DNA of 38,482 bases from an uncultured Synechococcus sp. GTDB lineage: Bacteria; Cyanobacteriota; Cyanobacteriia; PCC-6307; Cyanobiaceae. Positions 32,395 to 38,482 of this stretch are shown in pieces (position 1 is the first letter of the stretch; the number at the start of each line of letters is the position of its first letter). The DNA lies in NCBI GenBank assembly GCA_913049535.1, contig CAJWYF010000014.1, forward strand, positions 1 through 38,482. The letters run 5' to 3'. The translations under genes and the position numbers were made by a program. The notes beneath the pieces were generated by a model. It was not told where the DNA came from, did not search any database, and was given only the letters and a program-made list of their open reading frames with translations.

Positions 32395-34776
32395 TCAGCT
32401 GCGGGGCCAGATCACGGTGCAGCCCGGACCGCCATCGCTGCTTTCAGCATCGGCAAAGCGCTCCACATAGGCGAGCCCGTCCAACCAGTCCCTCAGCCCC
32501 CGCTTGAGTCGGCCGGTGCCGATGCCATGGATGACCCACACCGGCCCAGCGGCCTGCCGCAGGTGCTCCTCGACGGCGGCTTCGGCTTCATGCACCCGCA
32601 GGCCGCGCACATCGATGCTGTTGCGGCTCGTGCGCACAGCGGCCTGGCTCAGCTGCCCTTTTCCTTGAAACCGCACCGGCGCAGGCTCCGGTTTGGTGGG
32701 CTTTTCACCCTGCAGGCCCTCGATGCCATCGAGCGGCACGTTGAGGCGCATGACACCGCAGCGCAGGCTCAATTCCAGTCCGTCATCCCTGATGCTCAGC
32801 ACCTCGGCAGCCTTGCCGAGGCTCAGCAGCCTCACCCGATCTCCCACCGCTGGTGTCCAGCCCTGATGCCGCTTGCGCTGGGGTTCCGGGCGGTGCTCCT
32901 CCTCCAGGCTGCGGAGCCGCTGCCCCACTTGGCGCGCAGCTTCCCCATCGGCATCGGGTTTGCGAAGGCGTCGGATCAGCTGGCGCACCTCCTTGCGTCC
33001 CTCGCGGATGGAGCCCACCAGTTGCTGGCGCGCTTCTCCTTGGCGTTCAGCCCGCTGTTGCTGTTCCTGCTGCCAGCGCGCCTGGAGCTCTTCATGCAGC
33101 AATTCAGCTCGCATCAGCAGGGCTGCGGCCTCTTCCGCCGCCTCTTGCTGGCGCTGACGCTGCTCCTCAAGGCCGCTGATGACGCTGTTCACCGAGCTGG
33201 TGCCCTGCTCCTCCAGGAGGCCGGCAGCCCCTTCCAGCACGGATTCAGCCAGGCCCAGCCGGCGCGCCACCGACAGGGCGTTGCTGCGCCCGGGGATCCC
33301 CCACAGCAGGCGGTACGTGGGTCGCAGGCTCACCTCATCGAATTCGACGGAGGCGTTTTCAAAGCGCTCATCGTTGTATTTCAGAGCCTTGAGCTCCCCG
33401 AAGTGAGTGGTGGCCACGCTGAGCTGCACCCGTTCGGCCAGCTCCTTGAGCAGGGCGGTCGCCAGGGCGGAGCCCTCGCTGGGATCAGTTCCAGCACCCA
33501 CTTCGTCCAGCAGCACCAGGGCTGGCACCGGAGCTGGCCCCATGGCCTCGAGAGCCCCAAGGATGCGGGCGATGCGCCTCACATGGCCGCTGAAGGTGGA
33601 AAGGTTCTGCTGCAGGGACTGCTCATCACCGATGTCAGCGAGCACCGCGCCGCACCAGGGCAGTTTGGGGGTGCCGCTGCAGGGCAGAAACAGCCCGGCT
33701 CGCGCCATCAAGGTGGCCAGGCCCAGGCTTTTCAGCGTCACGGTTTTGCCGCCGGTGTTGGGTCCGGTGATCGCCACCACCCGCAGCGGCGGATTGATTT
33801 GCAGACTGACCGGCACCACAGGGCTGCCCTGCTCGCGCCGCTCCTGCCAGACCAGCAGGGGGTGGCGCAGGTTGCGCAGCTCCCAGCTGTCACCACCCAG
33901 CTCTGGCTTGACCGCTCCGATCCAGGCGCTGTAGCGCGCCCGGGCCAGGGCCAAATCCAGTTGGGCCAGGATCAACTGCAGACCATCGAGGCTCTCGGCT
34001 TCCTCGGCGACCGCAGCGCTGAGTTGCAGCAGAACGCGCCGTTCCTCTGCCCGCTCCTGCCCTTCCAGTTCAGCGATGCGGTTGCCCAGCTTCACCACAG
34101 CCTGGGGTTCGATGAACAGGGTGTTGCCGGAGGCGGAGCTGTCATGGACCTGGCCAGGCAGCTGGGCTGCGGCACCGGCTTTCACCGCCAGCACCGGTCG
34201 CCCGTGGCGCTGGGCAACCACGTTGTCCTGCAACTGGTTGGACCAGCGACGCATCAACTCCTGCAGCCGGCTGTGCCGCTCCTGCCGCACCCCCTGGAGC
34301 TGGCGCCTCAGGCCCTCCAGGGGCGGGCTGGCCCGGTCGGCCACCCGGCCCCCCTCTTCCAGGGCAAAGCGCAGCTTCTGCTCGAGATCTGGCAGGGTCC
34401 GCAGCCCCTCCAGCAGGGCTGTGGTCACCGGCCGCAGCTCAGGTTCATCGATCTGCCGGCGCAGCCGTCGTGCTGCTGCCAGGGTTTCAGCCAACTGCAG
34501 CAATGGTTCGCCGCCGGCGCAACCCCCCTTGGCGCAGAGCTGAAGGGTGTCTTCCAGATCAGCCACCCCCTGGAAGCTGAGGCCGCCATCAATCAGCCCG
34601 TCAAGGGCGAGCAACTCGGCCGTTTCCTCAAGCCGTCGGGTGGCCTCAGCGGCGGTGGCGGCCAGGGGGAGCCTGCGGCAGAGGGCCTGCCCCAGAGGGC
34701 TGCCTGCAAAACCGCTGAGGTGTTCGCCCAGTCGCTCCCACTCGAGCAGTGTCAGGGTTTCAGTCTGGATCTCCAT
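32395..34776 (-). CDS. mutS2: Endonuclease MutS2
   Basis: A 793-residue MutS2 protein. It has the core and lever domains, the ATPase domain with Walker A ITGPNTGGKTVT and Walker B LVLLDEVGAGTDPSEG, a coiled-coil region rich in Q/E/R (about 535-650), and a C-terminal Smr nuclease domain with IDVRGLRVHEAEAAVE and the VWVIHGIGTGRLK loop. It lacks the mismatch-recognition domain of MutS. MutS2 suppresses recombination or, in other bacteria, splits collided ribosomes. I chose ATG 34776; the frame extends upstream into the VOC gene without family character. It overlaps VOC by 17 nt. Confidence 0.95.
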   Translation of the reverse strand: MEIQTETLTLLEWERLGEHLSGFAGSPLGQALCRRLPLAATAAEATRRLEETAELLALDGLIDGGLSFQGVADLEDTLQLCAKGGCAGGEPLLQLAETLAAARRLRRQIDEPELRPVTTALLEGLRTLPDLEQKLRFALEEGGRVADRASPPLEGLRRQLQGVRQERHSRLQELMRRWSNQLQDNVVAQRHGRPVLAVKAGAAAQLPGQVHDSSASGNTLFIEPQAVVKLGNRIAELEGQERAEERRVLLQLSAAVAEEAESLDGLQLILAQLDLALARARYSAWIGAVKPELGGDSWELRNLRHPLLVWQERREQGSPVVPVSLQINPPLRVVAITGPNTGGKTVTLKSLGLATLMARAGLFLPCSGTPKLPWCGAVLADIGDEQSLQQNLSTFSGHVRRIARILGALEAMGPAPVPALVLLDEVGAGTDPSEGSALATALLKELAERVQLSVATTHFGELKALKYNDERFENASVEFDEVSLRPTYRLLWGIPGRSNALSVARRLGLAESVLEGAAGLLEEQGTSSVNSVISGLEEQRQRQQEAAEEAAALLMRAELLHEELQARWQQEQQQRAERQGEARQQLVGSIREGRKEVRQLIRRLRKPDADGEAARQVGQRLRSLEEEHRPEPQRKRHQGWTPAVGDRVRLLSLGKAAEVLSIRDDGLELSLRCGVMRLNVPLDGIEGLQGEKPTKPEPAPVRFQGKGQLSQAAVRTSRNSIDVRGLRVHEAEAAVEEHLRQAAGPVWVIHGIGTGRLKRGLRDWLDGLAYVERFADAESSDGGPGCTVIWPRS

Positions 34777-35149
34777 GACTGCCCTGGTTGCTTGGAATGC
34801 CGCCGGGAGGCTCGTAGAGCATCTCAAGCCAATTGCCTTCCGGATCACGCAGATAGAACGAGGCGGTGCCGTCGCGGTGATCGTGCACGCCTCCGACCGC
34901 AACACCGTCACGCTTGAGCTGGTCATGCACCGCCACCACCTCCTCGCGGGTCTTGAAGTGGAAGGCGAAGTGGGGGCCGGCGGCGTTGTAGTTCGGCCCC
35001 AGCAGCGCCAGGCCATCGGCGCCGGCACTGAGATAGGCCCAGTCCTCGGCGTCCCACACCAGCTTCATGCCAAGCCCGAGATAAAACCCCTTGGCCCGAT
35101 CCATATCAGCCACCTGGATGGCCACATGGCCCAGCCGATCCACTGCCAT
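34760..35149 (-). CDS. VOC (glyoxalase/bleomycin resistance) family protein
   Basis: A 129-residue single-chain VOC protein. RLGHVAIQVADMDRAKGFYLGLGMKLV carries the first metal ligand H8; GPHFAFHF has the second-module strand and the histidine, and ASFYLRDPEGNWLEMLYEPP the last ligand E. The family includes glyoxalase I, extradiol dioxygenases and antibiotic-binding proteins; substrate not inferable. ATG 35149 fits the family start. It is translationally coupled to mutS2 by a 17-nt overlap, an arrangement I recall from marine picocyanobacteria. Confidence 0.88.
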   Translation of the reverse strand: MAVDRLGHVAIQVADMDRAKGFYLGLGMKLVWDAEDWAYLSAGADGLALLGPNYNAAGPHFAFHFKTREEVVAVHDQLKRDGVAVGGVHDHRDGTASFYLRDPEGNWLEMLYEPPGGIPSNQGSHGDPD

Positions 35150-35276
35150 GACCCTGTTGCTTGGTCCGCCATTCTCACCACCTGAGCGGCGGGAGTGGCG
35201 TGCTCCTGGCGGCTGGAGGCCGTGAGCCCCACTCAGCAAAGTCTCATTCGATCACAACATTGCTGTCATTTCAGGC

Positions 35277-35306
35277 TTGGACAAAGCCCAGATGATTGGG
35301 GAGGAT
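35277..35306 (+). promoter_or_regulatory. Possible promoter of the unrecognised gene at 35345
   Basis: TTGGAC at 35277-35282 and GAGGAT at 35301-35306, with an 18-nt spacer, resemble a -35/-10 pair, though the -10 box is poor. It lies about 40 nt before the GTG at 35345 within an AT-richer 195-nt gap (35150-35344). Inference only. Confidence 0.25.
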
Positions 35307-35344
35307 GAACAACATTCCAAGGTCATGGCTGGGATTTATTTGTT

Positions 35345-35803
35345 GTGAAAAAAGTAAAAGCAAGTCGTCAGTTCAAACTGAAGAAAAAGGGCACCCATTT
35401 CAGTGCACCGTCTGTTTCAAGCGATGCGCTGAAAGCCCTGCGAGAGCAGCTCTCGAGCTATGCCCTGGAGCGTTATTGCAAGGCGCTGGAGAACGAAGGG
35501 GACTTGATTGACGCGCTGGAGATTGATCAGCAGCAGAAGCATGATCTCCATGCTCTGCTGGATGATCATTTGCAGCATCTCCATCAAGGAGAGCTGGTGT
35601 CTCCGCAGCAGACTCTCAACAAACTGGTAGCCCTTGGAGAATCAGCAGCGGCGGCAGAAGCCGTGCGCAAGATCTCCAAAACCCTCAAGCAGCTCGATTG
35701 CAAGGTCACCACCGTTCAACCCCTCGAGAGCAAGGCCCGCTGGGATGAATTGATGGCGTGCACCGGTGAGGCCCTGGTGGAGCGTCATCTGCTGGTGGAT
35801 TGA
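35345..35803 (+). CDS. Hypothetical protein, basic N-terminus, family unrecognised
   Basis: A 152-residue soluble protein with no family I recognise. The N-terminus is strongly basic (KKVKASRQFKLKKKG). From about residue 27 it is mostly helical and charged: ALKALREQLSSYALERYCKALE, then DALEIDQQQKHDLHALLDDHLQHLHQ, then SAAAAEAVRKISKTLKQLDCK. GTG start (GTGAAAAAAGTA) in an AT-rich stretch, unlike its GC-rich neighbours. It separates hemB from the VOC-mutS2 pair on the opposite strand and stops exactly where hemB ends (35803/35804). DNA or RNA binding by the basic tail is conceivable, but unproved. Confidence 0.7.
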   Translation: MKKVKASRQFKLKKKGTHFSAPSVSSDALKALREQLSSYALERYCKALENEGDLIDALEIDQQQKHDLHALLDDHLQHLHQGELVSPQQTLNKLVALGESAAAAEAVRKISKTLKQLDCKVTTVQPLESKARWDELMACTGEALVERHLLVD

Positions 35804-36805
35804 TCAGCCCTGCTGCAGCCAAGCCGCCGCATCGCAGGCGTGATAGGTCAAGATCAGGTCAGCGCCGGCCCGCTTGAAGCTCAGCAGGGTCTCCAGCACC
35901 ACAGCCCGCTCATCAATCCAGCCCCGCTCCGCGGCGGCCTTGACCATGGCGTACTCGCCACTGACGTTGTAAGCAGCAATCGGCAGCTCCGTTTCAGCGC
36001 GCAGGCGGTGAATGATGTCGAGATAGGCCAGTCCTGGCTTGACCATCATGATGTCGGCACCTTCCTGCTCATCCAGCAGGGCCTCGGTTAAGGCTTCGCG
36101 GCCGTTGGCCGGATCCATCTGATAAGTGCTCTTGTCCTTGGGGATGGGTTTGCCGGCTTCTGCCCGCGGGGCTGAATCGAGCGCTTCCCGGAAGGGCCCG
36201 TAGTAAGCGGAAGCGTATTTCGCCGTGTAGCTGATGATGCCCACATGGCTGAAGCCTTCGTCATCGAGGGCTTCGCGGATGGCAGCAACGCGGCCATCCA
36301 TCATGTCGCTGGGGCCGATCAGATCGGCTCCAGCTCTGGCCTGGGCCACGGCCTGGCGGCAGAGAATCTCCACGGTTTCATCGTTGAGCACCACGCCTTC
36401 AGCGCTGACGATCCCGTCATGGCCGTCGCAGGAATAGGGATCGAGGGCCACATCGGTCATCACCGCCATCCCGGGGACTTCCTCTTTGACCCGGCGGATG
36501 GCACGGGGAATCAGCCCCCCTTCGTTGAAGCATTCACTGCCATCTTCTGTCTTGAGGCCGTCAGCAATCTTGGGGAAGAGCACCACGCAACGCACCCCCA
36601 GATCCCAGGCGCGACTGACTTCTTCCAGCAATCCATTGAGACTCCAGCGCTGGGCTCCGGGCATGGCGCCGATCGGCTCGTTGCTCACCCCTTCATGGAC
36701 AAAGAGGGGGTAGATGAAATCAGCCGCGCTGAGGTGGTGTTCCCGCACCATGGCTCGCAGTGCGGGGGTGCGGCGCAGCCGGCGGGGGCGGTAGGCGAGA
36801 TCCAT
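35804..36805 (-). CDS. hemB: Porphobilinogen synthase (delta-aminolevulinic acid dehydratase)
   Basis: A 333-residue HemB. It condenses two 5-aminolevulinate molecules to porphobilinogen. The Schiff-base lysines are K196 (SYTAKYASAYYG) and K256 (IMMVKPGLAYLD). The metal-site loop reads DVALDPYSCDGHDG with a single cysteine (C126), so it is not the three-cysteine zinc type; magnesium dependence is likely. The allosteric-site region (MDPANGREA) is present. It lies 48 nt downstream of the DnaJ-like gene on the same strand and is probably transcribed with it. It feeds the pathway that hemD (4787-5581) continues. Confidence 0.96.
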   Translation of the reverse strand: MDLAYRPRRLRRTPALRAMVREHHLSAADFIYPLFVHEGVSNEPIGAMPGAQRWSLNGLLEEVSRAWDLGVRCVVLFPKIADGLKTEDGSECFNEGGLIPRAIRRVKEEVPGMAVMTDVALDPYSCDGHDGIVSAEGVVLNDETVEILCRQAVAQARAGADLIGPSDMMDGRVAAIREALDDEGFSHVGIISYTAKYASAYYGPFREALDSAPRAEAGKPIPKDKSTYQMDPANGREALTEALLDEQEGADIMMVKPGLAYLDIIHRLRAETELPIAAYNVSGEYAMVKAAAERGWIDERAVVLETLLSFKRAGADLILTYHACDAAAWLQQG

Positions 36806-36853
36806 GGTGGTCAGCCAGCAGCACGCGATCCTAAGAAATCCCTCTCGAGGGCT

Positions 36854-37801
36854 TTACAGCCTGCCGTTCTCGACCATCGACGTTCTGGTGTGGTGATCCT
36901 CTAGGTCCCGCAGCTGCTCATAAAGCTGACGCTCTTCTGCTGTGGGTTCTTTGGGAAGAATGAGCTGGACGGTCAGCAGTAGATCGCCCCGCCCCCCCTT
37001 GAGGGGCCAGCCTTTGCCACGCAACCGCAGGGAGCGGCCCGCACTGATCCCTGCCGGCACCGTCACCATGGCTTCTCCATCGGGTGTGGCAACACGGACC
37101 TCTCCGCCCAACACAGCCTCTGCCGGACTCAGGGGCAGATCGGCGCGCAGGGCATCACCGTCAAGACTCCAGATCGGATGGTCGCTGAGATTGATGGTGA
37201 GGTAGAGATCGCCGCGGCGTCCCGTGCTGGGCTGCAGGTTGCCTTTCCCCTTGAGCCGTAAGCGGCTGCCAGCCTTCACACCGGCTGGAATGCGCACCTG
37301 CACGCGTTCCTTGTTCACCTGCAGCGTGCGCTCACAGCCCCGGAAGCCATCCGTGAGCGAAATGGTGAGGTTGGCTTCCGCATCTAGGTTCACCGGCGGT
37401 GGTGACCCGGCAAAGCCACCCGGGAAACCGCCACCGGCAAAGCCGCCCGGACCGCCGCCGCCGGTGGCGCCAAAACGCCCGAGCAGATCATTGATGAAGT
37501 CGTCGAAGTTGCCGTATCGGCCGAAATCCACATCAAAGCCAGCGGGACCTGCACCACCCCCGCCAGCCTGATTCCAGTACTGGCCGAATTGTTCGTAGCG
37601 GCGACGTTTCTCTGGATCAGAGAGCACCTCGTAGGCCTCACTGATCTCCTTGAAACGAGCTTCCGCTTCCTTGTCTCCAGGATTGACATCCGGATGGTGC
37701 TGGCGAGCGAGGCGCCGGAAAGCCTTTTTGACCGCATCACCATCGGCTCCGCGCTCGAGCCCCAGCACCTTGAAGTAATCGCGGTAGCCGCCCGTGCTCA
37801 T
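36854..37801 (-). CDS. DnaJ-like co-chaperone, J domain plus C-terminal substrate domains (CbpA/type II)
   Basis: A 315-residue J-protein. J domain residues 5-72 with HPD at 36-38 (HHPDVNPG), which stimulates DnaK ATPase. A Gly/Phe-rich linker follows (about 78-135: GGGGPGGFAGGGF-type runs), then two DnaJ C-terminal beta domains (about 138-300: TISLTDGFRGCERTL, VRIPAGVKAGSRLRLKGKG, VTVPAGISAGRSLRLRGKG). No zinc-finger CxxCxGxG repeats are present, so it is CbpA/Hsp40 type II rather than DnaJ proper. It lies upstream of hemB on the same strand and diverges from the exported thioredoxin-like gene. Confidence 0.92.
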   Translation of the reverse strand: MSTGGYRDYFKVLGLERGADGDAVKKAFRRLARQHHPDVNPGDKEAEARFKEISEAYEVLSDPEKRRRYEQFGQYWNQAGGGGAGPAGFDVDFGRYGNFDDFINDLLGRFGATGGGGPGGFAGGGFPGGFAGSPPPVNLDAEANLTISLTDGFRGCERTLQVNKERVQVRIPAGVKAGSRLRLKGKGNLQPSTGRRGDLYLTINLSDHPIWSLDGDALRADLPLSPAEAVLGGEVRVATPDGEAMVTVPAGISAGRSLRLRGKGWPLKGGRGDLLLTVQLILPKEPTAEERQLYEQLRDLEDHHTRTSMVENGRL

Positions 37802-37937
37802 GCCGGCCGAATCTGCATCAGACTTCAGTGTCTCAGCCCCAGGCGGTGCGCGGGGGCGCTTGTCGGGGCGGAAGTCCGAACGCGCTGACGCCGGAAGCCA
37901 GCGCCTCTACGCTCGTTCCGTCTGTGATTCCCAAGCC

Positions 37938-38315
37938 ATGCGTCGCGCCCTGTCGATGCTGTCGCTCTCAGGTCTTTTGCTGGGTGCAGCTCCCCTCATG
38001 CCCGCCAGGGCAGGAAATCTCGGCGATGCGGTGGAGCCATCCACCCCGGCCCAGATCAAGCTGGCCCAAGACCTCAAGCAGGCAGGGGCGATCTTTTATG
38101 GCGCCTGGTGGTGCACCCATTGCTTCCATCAGAAGAACCTCTTTGGCACGGAGGGGGGGCGGGAACTGCCTTACATCGAGTGCGCCAGTGATGAGGCCGG
38201 CAAGGAGCGTTGCCAACAAGCCGGTGTCAGGGCCTTCCCGACCTGGGTGATGGGGGAGAAGCGCAAGGAAGGGGTGATGACACTGGAGCAGCTGCGGGCC
38301 TGGGCGGGTCTGTGA
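37938..38315 (+). CDS. Exported thioredoxin-like protein
   Basis: A 125-residue protein with a signal peptide (MRRALSMLSLSGLLLGAAPLMPARA, about residues 1-25) and a Trx-like domain. The active site is C59-T-H-C62 (WWCTHCFHQK), with a second cysteine pair C82/C92 (IECASDEAGKERC) and cis-proline region RAFPTWV. The domain clearly resembles the Trx domain of the VKOR fusion at 20188-21141 (YWCPHCHEQK, IECAAD). It probably forms or reshuffles disulfides in the periplasm or lumen. I chose ATG 37938; the upstream frame would spoil the signal peptide. Confidence 0.88.
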   Translation: MRRALSMLSLSGLLLGAAPLMPARAGNLGDAVEPSTPAQIKLAQDLKQAGAIFYGAWWCTHCFHQKNLFGTEGGRELPYIECASDEAGKERCQQAGVRAFPTWVMGEKRKEGVMTLEQLRAWAGL

Positions 38316-38326
38316 TGCCCCTGTGC

Positions 38327-38482
38327 TCACTCCAAGAGTGATCCCCCGCGAACGGCCCTGCGTACCGCCTTGCGCCGTTGCCGCGCCGGGATGTAACCAC
38401 CGCTGTTGACGAACGGTTGTAGCTGCAGTTGCCGGCTCGAGCTGTAATTCAGTCGAATCAGCCCGGCGCTGAGCATCACCAG
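38327..38482 (-). CDS. Partial ORF, C-terminal 51 residues, family unrecognised
   Basis: A minus-strand frame enters from the right edge and stops with TGA at 38329-38327. It reads LVMLSAGLIRLNYSSSRQ, then a basic stretch (PARQRRKAVRRAVRGG). It is open throughout 51 codons and lies in the right place to be the end of a gene convergent with the thioredoxin-like gene (11-nt gap). I do not recognise the family. Confidence 0.5.
   Translation of the reverse strand: MVMLSAGLIRLNYSSSRQLQLQPFVNSGGYIPARQRRKAVRRAVRGGSLLE

Noticed and set aside
32395-34776. Mismatch-repair MutS
   Set aside because: The protein lacks the N-terminal mismatch-recognition domain and ends in an Smr domain, so it is MutS2.
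32527-34917. 796-codon plus-strand frame opposite mutS2
   Set aside because: MutS2 Walker motifs and the Smr domain are on the minus strand; the plus frame is Q/H/G-rich shadow.
36854-37801. dnaJ proper
   Set aside because: No CxxCxGxG zinc-finger repeats; it is a type II J-protein.
1-38482. tRNA, rRNA, CRISPR, insertion sequence, prophage, toxin-antitoxin or defence genes
   Set aside because: I looked in the intergenic gaps and the proteins and found no cloverleaf-like or repeat-spacer structure, transposase, integrase or defence-family motif. A covariance-model scan could still find a small RNA.

Overview
The window is a gene-dense stretch of chromosome from a GC-rich picocyanobacterium of the Synechococcus/Cyanobium type. 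The evidence for oxygenic photosynthesis is psbU (photosystem II extrinsic protein), petL (cytochrome b6f), a CRR7-like NDH-1 factor, BtpA (photosystem I biogenesis), zeta-carotene desaturase, and cyanobacterial conserved families (DUF751/Ycf33, DUF3120, DUF4346, the PDZ/radical-SAM/DUF512 protein). psbU argues against Prochlorococcus. I noticed only one HIP1 octamer (GCGATCGC), which fits the picocyanobacterial clade. I saw no tRNA, rRNA, CRISPR array, insertion sequence or prophage gene, and no stretch over about 230 bases without a gene.

Layout. Positions 1-2274 (minus): a cut-off membrane protein, a lipid-A-disaccharide-synthase-like protein, a TPR protein and an IscA/SufA-type Fe-S carrier. 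Positions 2361-4796 (plus): zeta-carotene desaturase, an SRPBCC protein and a probable lipoprotein. Positions 4787-9013 (minus): DUF751, rbfA, a GH3 NagZ-like hydrolase, a GT2-TPR glycosyltransferase and hemD. Positions 9069-14896: GST, a DUF6816-like exported protein, CRR7, shikimate kinase, a tandem PTPS/QueD protein coupled to a RibD_C/DHFR-like reductase, a small exported protein, a FemAB-like acyltransferase and DUF4346. Positions 14900-19298: a B12-binding radical SAM protein, petL (only 30 codons), an MFS transporter and rimO. Positions 19331-24903: btpA, a VKOR-thioredoxin fusion, nadB, psbU, DUF3120 and uppP. Positions 24920-30096: the PDZ/radical-SAM/DUF512 protein, a TolC-like channel, a TVP38/VTT protein and an inositol-monophosphatase-family enzyme. 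Positions 30086-38482: obg, an ABC ATPase, mutS2, a VOC protein, an unrecognised gene, hemB, a DnaJ-like co-chaperone, an exported thioredoxin-like protein and a cut-off ORF.

Themes. The genes serve tetrapyrrole synthesis (hemB, hemD), carotenoids, photosystem assembly, envelope building and recycling (NagZ-like, UppP, FemAB-like, TolC, glycosyltransferases), and disulfide formation in the lumen or periplasm (VKOR-Trx plus a related stand-alone Trx-like protein). Packing is extreme: four junctions are GTGA stop/start overlaps, one divergent pair shares a single CATG as both start codons, and many convergent pairs overlap at their 3' ends.

I did not find an obvious new defence or mobile system. 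The points most worth following are the pterin pair (tandem PTPS with one site altered, coupled to a RibD_C-like reductase), genes whose full-length frame lacks an ATG/GTG/TTG start, the paired thioredoxin-like domains sharing an extra cysteine pair, and the unrecognised gene at 35345-35803.
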